64,000 bases of DNA from Doris montereyensis (lineage: Eukaryota > Mollusca > Gastropoda > Nudibranchia > Dorididae). The DNA lies in the NCBI GenBank assembly GCA_037039925.1, contig JAXRKP010000114.1:405425-469424 (forward strand). Reading direction: 5' to 3'. The translations under genes were made by a program, and so were the position numbers. Below the pieces are notes generated by a model that was given only the letters and a program-made list of their open reading frames with translations, ran no database searches and was not told the DNA's origin. Positions 1 to 11,741 of the stretch are shown here, piece by piece; the first letter of the stretch is position 1, and each line of letters begins with the position of its first letter.

Positions 1-121
1 TGTGAAATCCACCACCTGATCCATCACCTGGTTCAACCAGGCGTTGTAAACAACATATCGACGGTGAAAGTCACAAACTTTGTAAGTCAAAATTTAGTAA
101 CACCTTTCTTTTCGTCTTTTA

Positions 122-1975
122 ACAAGTCGGTTCGTCTTGGTAAAAGTGACAGTACAAGTCGGTTCATCTTGGTGAAGGTGACAATACAAGTTGGTTCATC
201 TTGGTGAAAGTGACAGTATAAGTCGGTTCATCTTGGTGAAAGTGACAGTACAAGTCGGTTCATCTTGGTGAAAGTGACAGTACAAGTCGGTTCATCTTGG
301 TGAAAGTGACGGTACAAGTCGGTTCATCTTGGTGAAAGTGACAGTACAAGTCGGTTCATCTTGGTGAAAGTCACAATACAAATCTGTAAGTCTTAGTGAA
401 AGTCACAATACAAGTCTGTAAATTTTGGTGAAAGTGATGGTACAAGTCTGTAAGTCTTGGTGAAAGTGATGGTACAAGTCTGTAAGTCTTGGTGAAAGTG
501 ATGGTACAAGTCTGTAAGTCTTGGTAAAAGTGATGGTACAAGTCTGTAAGTCTTGGTGAAAGTGATGGTACAAGTCTGTAAGTCTTGGTGAAAGTGATGG
601 TACAAATCTGTAAATCTTAGTGAAAGTGATGGTACAAGTCTGTAAATCTTGGTGATAGTGATGGTACAAGTCTGTAAGTCTTGGTGAAAGTGATGGTACA
701 AGTCTGTAAGTCTTTGTGAAAGTGATGGTACAAGTCTGTAAGTCTTGGTGAAAGTGATGGTACAAGTCTGTAAGTCTTGGTGAAAGTGATGGTACAAGTC
801 TGTAAGTCTTGGTGAAAGTCACAACGAAAGTCACAATACAAGTCTGTAAGTCTTGGTGAAAGTGATGGGACAAGTCGGTTAGTCTTGGTGAAGGTGATAG
901 CACAAGTCGGTTTGTCTTGTGTGAAAGTCACAATACAAGTCTATAAGTCTTAGTAAAAGTCACAATACAAGTCTGTAAGTCTTAGTGAAAGTCAACAGTC
1001 TTAGTGAAAGTCACAATACAAGTCTGTAAGTCTTAGTGATAGTCACAATAGAAGTCTGCAAGTCTTAGTGATAGTCACAATACAAGTCTGTAAGTCTTAG
1101 TGAAAGTCACAATACAAGTCTGTAAGTCTTGGTGAAAGTGATGGTACAAGTCAGTTTGTCTTGGTGAAAGTGACAATACAAGTCGGTTCGTCATGGTGAA
1201 AGTCACAATACAAGTCTGTAAGTCTTGGTGAAAGTGACAGTACAAGTCTGTCGGGTCATGGTGAAAGTGATAGTACAAAAAGTGACAATACAAGTTTGTT
1301 CGTCTTTGTGAAAGTGACAATACAAGTCTGTTGCTTTGGTGAAAGTCACAATGCAAGTCGGTTCGTCTTGGTGAAAGTGACAGTACAAGACTGTAAGTCT
1401 CGGTGAAAATGACAGTACAAGTCTGTTCATCTTGATGAAAGTGACAATACAAGTCGGTTGGTCCTGTTACATGTGAGGTTGGTCCTGTTAAAGGTGACAG
1501 AAAGAGTCCATTCGCCTTGGTGGTGAAGGTCTGGTGACAGTGAAAGTGACAATACAAGTCGATCGGTCTAGGTGAATGTGACAACACAAATCGGTTTGTC
1601 TTGGTGAAAGTCACGATGCAAGTCGGTTTGTCTTGGTGAAAGTGACAGTACAAGACTGTAATTCTCGGTGAAAGTGACAATACAAATCAGTTGGTCCTGT
1701 TAAAGGTGACAGTACGAGTCTGTTCGCCTAGGTGAAAGTGGCAATACAAGTCGGTTTGTCTTGGTGGAGGTGACAATACAAGCCCCTTCGTACTGGTGAA
1801 GGTGACAATACGAGTTCTGTTTGCCTTGGTGAAGGTGACAATACAAGTTCTGTTTGTCTTGGGAATAGTCAGTTCGCCTTAGTAAAAGTGATGATACGAG
1901 TCCGTTCGTCATGGTGTTTATAACAGTACAAGTCGATTCGTCTTGGTGAAAGTGACAGTACCATTCCGTTTGTCT
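122..1975. repeat. 32-bp minisatellite array
   Basis: A head-to-tail array of a 32-bp unit, roughly 58 copies. Two subtypes occur: one with core 'cggttcatcttggtgaaag' (mainly 122-370) and one with core 'ctgtaagtcttggtgaaag' (mainly 390-1140). From about 1140 to 1975 the units are mixed, diverged and carry indels. Long reading frames on the minus strand here (FTKTYRLVPSLSPRLTDLYHH-like repeats) are a by-product of few stops in the unit, not evidence of a protein. Confidence 0.95.
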
Positions 1976-1976
1976 T

Positions 1977-2050
1977 GCTGGAATTTGAACTCACGACCTT
2001 TGGGTTGAAAGGCTGACACCTTGCCTCTGGACTACCGAGTCCATGGATAC
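1977..2050 (-). mobile_element. tRNA-like SINE head, family A (fragment)
   Basis: Read on the minus strand, this has the tRNA-like order seen in the full SINE at 24271: 'GTAGTCCAGAGGCAAGGTG' (A-box side) and then a 'GTGAGTTCAAATTCC' B-box-like stretch. The conserved SINE body does not follow, so this is a head fragment or a related tRNA-derived element. It is not an intact tRNA gene. Confidence 0.55.
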
Positions 2051-2163
2051 TACTCCTATAGTAGTCAAAGACATAAGGCATTGTAAATGACAGAAAGTGC
2101 TACTTCCCTACAAGAGGATGCCAAAACTCATAGCCTGTGTGTCAGTGAGTTCAATATCTCAAG

Positions 2164-2242
2164 GCATCAGCAGAAAACTAAAAAGCTATGTAATTAAAGA
2201 TAGCATCAGCAGAAAAGTAAAAAGCTATGTAAATAAAAATAG
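2164..2242. repeat. two-copy 39-bp direct repeat
   Basis: 'gcatcagcagaaaa' followed by 'taaaaagctatgtaa' occurs twice in tandem. Nothing else is recognised between the minisatellite and LINE copy A. Confidence 0.7.
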
Positions 2243-2439
2243 ATTCTCATTTTTGAAAGCAACAAAATAACATGTTTGGCAACGTTTGAAAGCGAAAATA
2301 ATGTTGCGCCAACACCATCACAATAGTGTTAATCTAGCAATGCATCTTTCTATATCTAAAGGCAAGCCGTGTCACATAATTTCCCCCAATTGACACATTA
2401 TTCCAGGCAGTGGACAGATAGGCACCTGTACGGGGAGTA

Positions 2440-2740
2440 GATGATCCCCCCTCCACGAGTCTCCTGCTTCCTTGCAGGCAGGTCTTGGCTGACCAAAGGC
2501 TAAGGGAGTTAACCCTGAAAGACAACAACCTGCTGCCTTGCAGGCCGGTCTGGACTGACCAAAGGCTAAAGGAGTTAACCCTGACAGAAAATAACAACCT
2601 GCTTCCTTGCAGGCTAGTCTTGAATGACTAAAGGCTAAGGGGTTAACCCTGACAGAAAATAACAAGGCTTGGTAGGGGGCCTCAAGGTGGCAGCCCCACC
2701 ATCTACCTAAGGTACAGTGGGCTAATCCCCTGCTTATCCA
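2440..2740 (+). repeat. LINE copy A 5' monomers and leader
   Basis: About three tandem units of roughly 60-65 bp, each with 'GACCAAAGGCTAAGGGAGTT' and a 'CTTGCAGGC' core. They are followed by a shared leader 'CCTCAAGGTGGCAGCCCCAC'. The same units occur in copies B and D in different numbers, so they belong to the element. They resemble LINE 5' UTR monomers, but promoter activity is inference. Confidence 0.85.
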
Positions 2741-2825
2741 AAAACAAACAGATTCAGAGAAAAAATAAATACAATATAACCGACTTGATCTTTTGACAAC
2801 GAACTTGGAAATGAATACGGACTGT

Positions 2826-5613
2826 GATTTTTGGAACATAAAACGTTAGGGCAATAAATAGAAAAGAGTTGGAGAAATGGAAAAATTAAAAGTAGATATT
2901 TTAACCATTACAGAAACAAAGAAAAAAAGGACAAAGAATAGAAAATGTAGGACCAAATCATATTTTAATCTTCTCAGGAGTAGATGTCAAAGATAGAGCT
3001 AGAGCAGGAGTAGGCCTCTTAGTGCATAAAAGACATGAAAAGCTACTAGAAAGTTGAAAATTTATAAGCCCACAGCTATTAGAGGTAAATATTAAACCAA
3101 AAGGAAGAGAAATCAAATTAATAATAGCTTATAGACCAAACGAAGATGCCACAAAAGAAGAAAACATATCTTCGAAACCGATTTACAAATAGCTGCAGAG
3201 AATCTTAAACCCAAACAGGAACTAATGATTTTAGGAGATTTAAATGCTAGAGTACGCAACAATGTAGAAACGTCAGGAGGAGTAATAGGTAAAGAAGGAG
3301 AGACAACAACTTCTCCAAATGGAGAGAGACTAATAGAATTTTGCATAAAGAATAACATGAAAATAGCCAACACCTTTTTTCCTCATAAGGATATCAACAA
3401 ATATACAATAGTTAATAAAGACAGATGTGAAAAGTCAATGATAGACTACATAATAATTAGCAGCTCCCTACATTGGATGCAAAAGTAAACAGAGGAGCAG
3501 AAATATTTAGTGATCATCACTTAGTGATTGCCAAAATGAGATTACTGACTGAAGAAAACAAACAGAAAAGGAAAGAGAAGAAAGCTACTAAACTCAAAAT
3601 AGAAGAACTAAATAAACCAGTAGTAAAACAGGTATACCAATCTAATATAAAAAAGATTTATCGATGAAAGACAGATGGATCTGAATGATAGCACAATAGA
3701 AGAAAAGTGGCAGATGTATAAAGAAACACTCCTCAGTTGTACTGAAAAGGTCTGTGGTAGGAAACAAATTAAAGGAGATAGGCAAAGAACATCATGGTGG
3801 AATGAGAATGTCAAGACTAAGATCAAAGAAAAGAAGGATGCCTGGAAGAAATACTTGCAAACAAAGAGACCAGAGGAAAGGATAGATTACGTGAATAAAA
3901 GAACTATTGCCAAAGAGGAAGTTAGGAAAGCAAAATACAAACAATGGGAAGAGTTTGGACAAAGACTTCAAGAAAGCTATCAAGGAAATCAAAAGCTGTT
4001 CTGGGGGCAATGAAGAGCATGAAAAAGATCAAAGCATGCCCAATACGACAAATTAAGAATGTCAAAGGAGAAATAATGAAAGAAGACAGCAAAATCATGG
4101 AAGCATGGAGAAAGCATTTTCACCAATTACATAATCCCTCCAGAACGTATGAAACAAGGAGTAAAGATCAATTAGTAAGAGTAACAAGTAATCCAGAGGA
4201 GACAACTGAAGATGTAGATATTTCAATGAAAGAAATCCAAACAGCTATAAGAAAAGTGAAATTAGGAAAAGTCCCAGGAGCAGATCAAGTTAATCCAGAA
4301 AAGTTTAAAAACCAAGGGACAGAGGCAGACAAACTACTACATGCAATATACCAACAAGCATGGAAGTCCAAACATGTGCCAGATGACTGGAAAAAGGGTA
4401 CGTTAGTACCAATACATAAGAAAGGGTCAACTATGGAATGCTCAAACTATAGAGGGATATCACTACTTAACGTTCCAGGAAAAGAATATACCAGGATACT
4501 GGAAATGAGAGTACGGAAAAGAGTAGATGATCAGATTAAAGAGCATCAGAGTGGATTTAGACCAGGAAAAAGAGTACAAGACCACATATTTACAATTAGA
4601 CAAATAATAGAAAAATTCCTTGAGAGAAACATTGATTGGACCTGTGTTTTATTGACTTAGAAAAGGAATTTGACACTGTGAGGAAAGATGAACTATGGCA
4701 TTCCTTAAAAGAACACAATGTAGAGCAAAATTTAATAGAAGCCATTAAAAGTTTTTACAATAAACCAACATGTGCAGTGAGAGTAGCTGGAAACATATCG
4801 GCAGAATTTGATGTAGATATAGGAGTAAGACAAGGTTGTACCCTAAGTCCTCTTTTATTTATCATATTTACGGATTGAGTCACAAAGTTGTTTGGAAAAT
4901 CAGAAAGGGATCTCCAGTCGAATATCAACATGATGAATAATGAAAGAGGAATGAGAGTAATTTATGCAAAGAAAACCAAAACAATGCTAGTAACTAGGGA
5001 AGCTAAAATACAAGATCTTAAATTGGACAGGGAGAATTTAGAACAATTACAAAGCTACAATTACCTAGGAGTAATGATTAACTCAGAGGGAAAACTAAGA
5101 GAAGAAATTAGCCAGGAATCAAAAAGGCAAGTGCAATATATAACTATCTAGGAAAGGCATTTGTAAGTAAGCAAGAATTGTCAACAAAAACCAAAATGGC
5201 AGTATACAACACAATTTATTGCCCTACTCTCCTCTATGGCAGCGAAACTTGGACTTTAGACAGTAGAGAATACTGCCGAAATGAAATATCCAAAAAGAGT
5301 AGTAGGGAAAACTAAAAAAGACAAAATCAGAAACACAACAATAAGAGATCAAACCAAAGCAGATGGCATAAAAATTAAGATAGAAACAAATCAATTGAGA
5401 TGGTTTGGGCATGTAAACTGATTGAATGACAATAGAATAGCTAAATCAGTATGCAGTGCTAAAGCCCAAGGTAAAAAACTAAAAGGCAGACCTCGGAGAA
5501 AGTGGGAAGAAGATATAAAAGAGGCATTGAAGCATAGAAATGTAATTTTTTTGAAAGGAAACAAAAAATGCCAGGACAGGGCATCCTGGAGAAAAATCAT
5601 CTCTGGAAACTAA
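2826..5613 (+). pseudogene. LINE copy A endonuclease-reverse transcriptase remains
   Basis: Visible parts in order: endonuclease (about 2826-3560) with 'ILGDLNARVRNNVETSGG', 'SPNGERLIEFCIKNN', a 'MIDYIII' stretch and a 'SDHHLVIAKMRL' end. Next comes a basic linker (3560-4200). The reverse transcriptase (4236-4880) has 'GADQVNPEKFK', 'CSNYRGISLLNVPGK', 'HQSGFRPGK' and 'GVRQGCTLSPLLF'. A C-terminal part (5040-5613) has 'YNYLGVMINSEGKLREEI' and 'KGRPRRKWEEDIKEA'. The frame changes near 3488, 3670, 4013, 4660 and 5151. The protein would nick target DNA and copy element RNA; this copy cannot make it. Confidence 0.9.
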
Positions 5614-5667
5614 ACCCATACACTGAAAGGTAGAATGGGAACTGATAAAGAAAGAAAGAAAGAAAGA

Positions 5668-6812
5668 TTTTGACAGATATATTACTAGACAAGACACGTG
5701 AGCAGGTTTGTATTTTTCTACACATCTTAACTTAGTGGTTGGAAAAATGCAGTTGTTGAAACAGGGTTACAGACACATGACAGTATAGTGATGCAGAGTG
5801 ACCTGGAACAGTTTGGAATGACACTGGAAGCGGTTAAATATGAAGGGTTCCATCACAAAATACTGTATAGACCAAACGAATAAAATGAGTCGATACCTCT
5901 GTAATATTTCATCTTGAAACCTTTACTAATGAACAATTTCCTTTTTTCACAAAACACAATCTATCTTGTTCATTTCAGCTTGACAATTCACTGTTTCATT
6001 ACAAAACATGATTTATGTCAATGATTGTTTTTCACAAAAATTGATACGTGCATTTTCAGCCAATCAAAACTCCTCAAAATGACAAACATCCGGCCACGCC
6101 TGCCTCCCAGTTGTGCAATTTTTTTCAAAGGCCGACATTATCCTTGATCGTTTTCAGCACTTTTAACATTTGCTTGGGTCTTTTACCAATGCTTTTATCA
6201 CCTTATGCCTAAACATCATGAACGTGTTAAGTGATTGATTCCATGTTGTTTGCTTTCTGTATTTTTTATTTTTTTTTATTGAAGTGAGTGTTGCTTTAAT
6301 ATCTTAAGGATATGTTAAGAATGTAGATGATGAATATGTTGCATTTTGTGAAAAAAGGTGATATGAAAGCTTTGATTCTGAGAAAAGTACATATGTCTGA
6401 ACAAGTCGTTATCACTGTTAAACATCTTCTATGTTCACGACACATTAAGATAACAATTGAAGGGTTATTTCAATAGCGTGCCCAGGTCCGTTTATCGTAA
6501 AAAACGAGACAGAGAGATAATCCTAAGGAATAAAAGGAAATCATGCTTCCTGAAAAGCGTGAAAAGGATATGATGAAAATACATTTGAAATTTGGAATTC
6601 CCAAAGCCCACAGTGCCAAAGTCCATGATTTTTGGCATTTTTCTCTAAGTGATGTAATTATGACTTAGGCACACTATTGAACTGACCCTTCAATCGTTCA
6701 ACTGACAAATCATGAACATGAGTACCACTCTTTTCTTCATTCCAAGACACTTGAATATATTTTGTTTCGCGATGAACCTTTCATATGACATGGCAGAGAA
6801 ATGTGAATTCAC
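5668..6812. other. no gene recognised
   Basis: AT-rich DNA between LINE copy A and the last METTL25-like exon found. METTL25 family proteins have further C-terminal sequence beyond the exon at 7080-6813. I looked for it here on the minus strand and saw no coding-like stretch with splice sites, so the 3' end of that gene may lie left of the window or be lost. Confidence 0.6.
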
Positions 6813-7080
6813 CTTGATTATCTCCTTCCATCAGCTGGTAGCAACAGCCTACACAGCACAGTCCCATGGCACCTTTGTCTTTCATGAACAGCCGCATAGC
6901 GCTGACAGCAAGACTGCCGCACGTGTGAAGTCCAGTAAGGACCAACCTGACTTCTTCCGTCTTTTCCCTCACCACAGAGGTGAACGGCATGCTCCGACAC
7001 CACATCACGCAGATCCATCACAGGATCAACAAAGATAGTAAGAGGGACATACAGGCTGGGAGCATCCAGGCTTTTGGAAT
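6813..7080 (-). CDS. METTL25: METTL25-like exon with GLHTCG and GCCY motifs
   Basis: The acceptor is 'TTCCTTTCTTCTAG' just before 7080 and the donor 'CAAG|GTGAAT' lies at 6813/6812. The first frame reads 'YVPLTIFVDPVMDLRDVV'. After a 1-base shift the exon continues 'VRLVLTGLHTCGSLAVSAM' and 'LCCVGCCYQLME'. These match the part of METTL25 proteins after the SAM-binding core (family knowledge). The shift sits at a run of four T (A on the coding strand) at 6962-6965; with one base fewer, the two halves join as 'HLCGEGKTEEVRLVL'. This looks like a homopolymer indel, either real or an assembly error. The exon ends in phase 1. A family-A SINE ends within about 20 bp of the acceptor. Confidence 0.85.
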
Positions 7081-7094
7081 CTAGAAGAAAGGAA

Positions 7095-7330
7095 TATTTG
7101 ATCTGATTTACCCGCATCTACAACAGCTAAGGTAATTTCAGGGTTTTTGGTAGGATTTTTAATTTTGCGTGGACCGTCTTGTAAATAAAACAAGGGATCT
7201 TTAACATGCACAGAGTGTTGTGATCTACACACGGAACCTCCTTTATCGTCCGTCTCCGATGGGACTAAGTGTCCATCCAGCTACCTGGACCAGGGAGGTA
7301 GATTTTAGAAGAAATAATTTTTTTAAAATT
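7095..7330 (-). mobile_element. SINE family A, body copy
   Basis: Reverse-complement match to the body and 3' part of the SINE at 24271-24584. Shared blocks, read on the minus strand, are 'CTGGTCCAGGTAG', 'CCCATCGGAGACGGACGATA', 'AGATCACAACACT', 'TTAAAGATCCC' and the end 'TAAATCAGATCAAAT'. The tRNA-like head is missing or too diverged to see. It lies in an intron of the METTL25-like gene, in the same sense, directly upstream of the splice acceptor at 7081. Confidence 0.85.
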
Positions 7331-7440
7331 CAACGTTTATCTTTTGTTGTTGTTTCTTTTTCATTCAGTGTTGGAGTCAAAGACAAACTATCATGTCTCA
7401 AAAAGAATTCAGTTCACTTGTTTTTCCAACAAACCATCAC

Positions 7441-7735
7441 AAATAAAGTTCCTTCAAGGCCATTACAGCCCATAGAGCTGGAGCGTATCCCCCTTTCTTT
7501 AGTGTGAAGCTAAACAGGTGATAGTAATCACCTCCTAAACAGGGCTCTAGCCTGAAGCATGTTTTTACTCCCGAGCTAGTGCTTGTACCCTTTTGCACCT
7601 GGATCAAGTGGAGAAAATGTGTGTTAAGTGTCTTTCCTACAAACACAACGTCAGACTGAGCTTTTCTAGGATTCGAATCCAGGATCTCCTGATCCCTAGT
7701 CCAGTAGCTTTACTACTCGGCCACCAACGCCATAA
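7441..7735 (-). mobile_element. SINE family B, copy 1
   Basis: On the minus strand the head is tRNA-like: A-box 'TGGCCGAGTAGT' and B-box 'GGATTCGAATCC' about 45 bp apart. A body follows with 'TTAAGTGTCTTTCC'-like (here AAGACACTTAACAC on the minus strand), 'GGTGCAAAAGGGTACAAGC' and a 3' end 'GAAGGAACTTTATTT'. Two other copies (13623, 21145) share the body, which defines a family. The internal promoter boxes are tRNA-like, but the cloverleaf is not intact. Confidence 0.8.
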
Positions 7736-7803
7736 CAAACGATCATACAACATTTCTCAATATCTCTAGCTGCTATGAGAATGCCTTTTGTTCTTGTTTT
7801 CCT

Positions 7804-8388
7804 TTGAGAATCTGATCAAAGCCTATAGCTCGTATTGGCTAGCATTTATCTACTTCCTACTGACCTGACATGATTGATTCCACACGTTGAGAATCTGCTC
7901 AAAGCCTATACCTCGTATTGGCTAGTATTTATCTACTTCCTACTGACCTGACATCATTGATTCCACATTTGAGAATCTGGTCAAAGCCTAAACCTTGTAT
8001 TGGCTAGCATTTATCTACTTCCTACTGACCTGACATCATTGATTCCACACATTGAGAATCTGGTCAAAGCCTATACCTCGTATTGGCTAGTATTTATCTA
8101 CTTCCTACTGACCTGACATCATTGATTCCACACATTGAGAATCTGGTCAAAGCCTAAACCTTGTATTGGCTAGCATTTATCTACTACCTACTGACCTGAC
8201 ATCATTGATTCCACACATTGAGAATCTGGTCAAAGCCTAAACCTTGTATTGGCTAGCATTTATCTACTTCCTACTGACCTGACATCATTGATTCCACACA
8301 TTGAGAATCTGGTCAAAGCCTATACCTCGTATTGGCTAGCATTTATCTACTTCCTACTGACCTGACATCATTGATTCCACACATTGAG
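7804..8388. repeat. 82-bp tandem array
   Basis: Seven copies of a roughly 82-bp unit containing 'TTGAGAATCTGGTCAAAGCC', 'GTATTGGCTAGCATTTATC' and 'TGACCTGACATCATTGATTC'. Copies are nearly identical, which suggests recent expansion. The array lies in an intron of the METTL25-like gene. Confidence 0.95.
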
Positions 8389-8399
8389 ACCTTGAGTTG

Positions 8400-8487
8400 A
8401 CCTTTACGCTCAGGTCATCACCTCCTTGAAGTGTAGAATGTTCCTGAGATCTCGTTTCCGATTCTTTTAACCTTTAAGAAGAGGAAA
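8400..8487 (-). other. possible METTL25-like linker exon
   Basis: On the minus strand an acceptor-like 'TTTTTCCTCTTCTTAAAG' is followed by an open, polar stretch (LKESETRSQEHSTLQGGDD in one frame) and a weak 'CAAG|GTCTCA' donor. METTL25 proteins have a poorly conserved polar linker at this point, so homology cannot confirm it. I give this only because a linker exon is needed between 12633 and 7080; phase is not proven to fit. Confidence 0.15.
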
Positions 8488-8726
8488 AATGCAGACTCAA
8501 GAAACTAGATCATGAAATAACGAACTCTAAAACTAAAAAAAAAAAAAAAAAAATTTTAATTATGTGTGAAGATTTTTTGTAGGGATACGTGAGGATGGAG
8601 GAAACCATGGAGAGGCTGACCGACTGTCAGTTGCATATAAAAAACTCAAAGACCTTACTCTCAAATCCAACATTTCAAATAAGCAGCAAAACTTCTTAAA
8701 AAAAAGCAAAGAAAATGTTTCAACCG

Positions 8727-8800
8727 TTGACGAGACTCAAACCGACTATATTTTGGCTGAGAAGCCAACACCTTGCCTCTGGACTACAGAGTCCCACTGA
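8727..8800 (-). mobile_element. tRNA-like SINE head, family A (fragment)
   Basis: The minus strand reads 'GGGACTCTGTAGTCCAGAGG' and then 'GGTTTGAGTCTCGTC', matching the head of the SINE at 24271 and of the fragment at 1977. No SINE body follows. It sits just outside the 3' end of LINE copy B. Confidence 0.55.
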
Positions 8801-8827
8801 GAAGTTGTTGACAAATGGTGTACTGTC

Positions 8828-8895
8828 TATAAAAAAAACACATATCACATCTCTAAAGACTAAAATCACAGAAAGAAAACGCATATCACATCTCT
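8828..8895. repeat. 41-bp repeat flanking LINE copy B, left side
   Basis: One full and one partial unit of a roughly 41-bp repeat with 'CATATCACATCTCT' and 'AAAGACTAAA'. The same unit continues on the far side of LINE copy B at 12308-12395. LINE B therefore appears to have inserted inside this small array. Confidence 0.75.
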
Positions 8896-9021
8896 CTTTT
8901 CTTTCTTTATCAGTTCCCATTCTACCTTTCGGTGTATGGGTTCAGATCCCCGAGATAATCTCTCCTGGATGCCCTGTCCTGACAGTTTCTGTTTCCATTC
9001 AAAAAGTTAAATTTCTATGCT

Positions 9022-11741
9022 TCAATGCCTCTTTACATCTTCTTCCCACTTTCTCCGAGGTCTGCCTTTTGGTTTTTTACCTTGGGCTTTCGCACTGTAT
9101 ATTGATTTAGCTATCCTATTGTCATTCATTCTGTTTACATGCCCAAACCATCTCAATTGATTTGTTTCTATCTTAGTTTTTATGCCATCTGCTTTGGTTT
9201 GATCTCTTATTGTTGTGTTTCTGATTTTGTCTCTTCTAGTTTTCCCTACTACTCTTCTTAGATATTTCATTTCAGCTGTCTGTACTCTACTGTATTCTCT
9301 ACTGTCTAAAGTCCAAGTTTCGCTGCCATAGAGGAGAGTAGGGCAATAAATTGTGTTGTATACTGCCATTTTGGTTTTAGTTGACAATTCTTGCTTACTT
9401 ACAAATGCCTTTCCTAGATGGTTATATATTGCACTTGCCTTTTTTGATTCTCTGGCTGATTTCTTCTCTTAGTTTTCCATCTGAGTTAATCATTACTCCT
9501 AGGTAATTGTAGCTTTGAACATGTTCTAAGTTCTCCTGCCCAATTTAAGATTTTATGTTTTAGCTTCCCTAGTTACTAGCATTGTTTTGGGTTTTTTTTG
9601 CATTTACTCTCATTCCTCTTTTATTTAGTTCATTGTTGATAATGTTGATATTCAACTGAAGGTCACTTTCTGATTTTCCAAACAGAACTAAATCATTGGC
9701 AAATGAAAACATTCATACATTTACTGGTTTGAGCTTCCACATACCTACATTCATTTTCTTCATTTTTGAGGATGCCTTTGCAACTGAATCCATAAATGTG
9801 ATAAAAAAAAGAGGACTTAGGATACAACCCTGTCTTACTACTATATCTACATCAAATTCTGCAGATATGTTTCCAGCTACTCTTACTGCACATGTTGGTT
9901 TATTGTAAAAACTTTTAATGGCTTCTATTAAATTTTGCTCTACATTGTGTTCTTTTAAGGAATGCCATAATTCGTCCCTCCTCAATTTCAAATGCCTTTT
10001 CTAAGTCAATAAAACAAAAGTGCAAGTTAATGTTTCTCTCAAGGAATTTTTCTATTATTTGTCTAATTATAAATATGTGGTCTTGTACACTTTTTCCTGG
10101 TCTAAATCCACTCTGATGCTCTTCAATCTGATCATTTACTCTTTTCCTTAGTCTCATTTCCAGTATCCTGGTATACACTTTTCCTGGAACGCTAAGTAGT
10201 GATATCCCCCTATAGTTTGAGCATTCCATAGTTGACCCTTTCTTATGTATTGGTACTACCGTTCTCTTTTTCCAGTCATCTGGCACATGTTTGGACTTCC
10301 ATGCTTGTTGGCATATTGCATGTGGTAGTTTGTCTGCCTCTGTCCCTTGGTTTTTAATCTTTTCTGGATTAACTTGATCTGCTCCTGGGGCTTTTCCTAA
10401 TTTCACTTTTCTTATAGCTGTTTGGATTTCTTCCATTGAGATATCTACATCTTCAGTTGTCTCCTCTGGATTACTTGTTACTCTTACTAATTGATCTTTA
10501 CTCCTTGTTTCATACGTTCTGAGGGATCATGTAATTGATGAAAATGCTTTCTTCAAGTTTCCATGATTTCATTATTTCTCCTTTGGCATTCTTAATTTGT
10601 CGTATTGGGCATGCTTTGGTCTGTCTCATGCTCTTCATCGCCCCCTAGAACAGCTTTTGATTTCCTTGATAGCTTTCTTGAAGTCTTTGTCCAAACTCTT
10701 CCCATTGTTCCTGTTTCGCTTTCCTTACTTTATCTTGGGCGATAGTTCTTTTATTTACTTAAATCTATCCTATCCTTTGGGCTCTTTGTTTGTAAGTATT
10801 TCTTCCAGGCATCCTTCTTTTCTTTGATCTTAGTCTTGACATTCTCATTCCACCATGATGTTCTTTTCCTATCTCCTTTAATTTGTTTCCTACCACAGAC
10901 CTCTTCAGTACAACTGAGGAGTGTTTTCTTTATACATCTGCCACTTTTCTTCTATTGTGCTATCATTCAGATCCATCTGTCTTTCACTGATAAATCTTTT
11001 TATTCCTAAACTGTTTTACTACCGGTTTATTTAGTTCCCCTATTTTAGGTTAAGTAGCTTTCTTCTGTTTCCTTTTTTGTTTGTTTTCTTCAGTCAGTAA
11101 TCTCGATATTTGATAAGTGATGATCACTAACTATAGCTCCTCTGTTTACTCTTGTATCTAATGTACTGTAAAAAGGGAGCTGCTAACTATTGTGTAGTCT
11201 ATCATTGACTTTTCACACCTGTCTTTATTTACTCTTGTATAATTGTGGATATCTTTATGAGGATAAAAGGCGTTGGCTATTTTCATGTCATTCTTTAGGC
11301 AAAAATCTATTAGTCTCTCTCCATTTGGAGAAGTTGTTGTCTCTCCTTCTTTACCTATTACTCCTTCTGACGTTTCTACATTGTTGCGTACTCTAGCATT
11401 TAAATCTCCTAAAAGCATTGGTTCCCGTTTGGGTTTAAGATTCTCTGCAGCTATTTGTAAATTGTTTTCGAAGATATCTTTTCTTCTTTAGTTGCGTGTT
11501 CGTTTGGTCCATACGCTATTAATAATTTAATTTTTCGTCCTTTTGGTTTAATATTTACCTCTAATAGACGTGGGCTTATAAATTTCCAACTTTCTAGTGG
11601 CTTTTCATGCCTTTTATGCACTAGGAGGCCTACTCCTGCTCTAACTCTATCTTTGGCATCTACTCCTGAGAAGATTAAAATATGATTCGGTCCTACATTT
11701 TCTATTCCTTGTCCTTTTTTCTTTGTTTCTGTAATGGCCAA
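9022..11741 (-). pseudogene. LINE copy B endonuclease-reverse transcriptase remains
   Basis: Transcription order is right to left. The endonuclease part (11741-11158) has 'LLIAYGPNEHATKEEK', 'MLLGDLNARVRNNVETSE' and 'SPNGERLIDFCLKN'. A basic linker follows (11010-10600). The RT (10436-9680) has 'GADQVNPEKIKNQG', 'CSNYRGISLLSVPGKVY', 'HQSGFRPGKSVQDH' and a 'VRQGCILSP' stretch. The polymerase box reads FANDLVLFG (about 9690-9716) where FADD is expected. The C-terminal part (9387-9022) has '[18 protein letters not shown]' and '[13 protein letters not shown]'. Frames change near 9990, 9713 and 11158. Confidence 0.9.

Larger units (their letters stand above)
2404..5667 (+). mobile_element. RTE-like LINE, copy A (near full length, dead)
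   Basis: A non-LTR retrotransposon with the same layout as copies B and D: start 'GGCAGTGGACAG', a monomer array, then an AP-endonuclease, a reverse transcriptase and a C-terminal region ending 'TGATAAAGAAAGAAAG', a short 3' tandem-repeat tail. The coding region is broken into at least six frames. Compared with copies B and D, it has lost the stretch that holds the polymerase F-A-N/D-D box: sequence jumps from 'FTD' near 4876 to 'LFGKSE' near 4888. RTE-clade placement rests on architecture (endonuclease-RT, simple 3' tail, ETWTL C-terminal region) and is inference. Confidence 0.9.

Noticed and set aside
1..60. A coding-like end of the METTL25-like gene on the minus strand (VVYNAWLNQVMDQVVDF)
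   Set aside because: The stretch is open, but it does not resemble the METTL25 C-terminus well enough and is cut by the window edge, so I do not claim it.
393..1912. Several long minus-strand reading frames with FTKTYRLVPSLSPRLTDLYHH-type repeats
   Set aside because: They read through a 32-bp minisatellite. A 32-bp unit shifts frame each copy and yields repeats of repeats; there is no start context, domain or codon signal.
7670..7735. tRNA gene
   Set aside because: A- and B-box-like motifs are present, but no foldable cloverleaf with paired acceptor stem, and the same head is joined to a shared SINE body in other copies.
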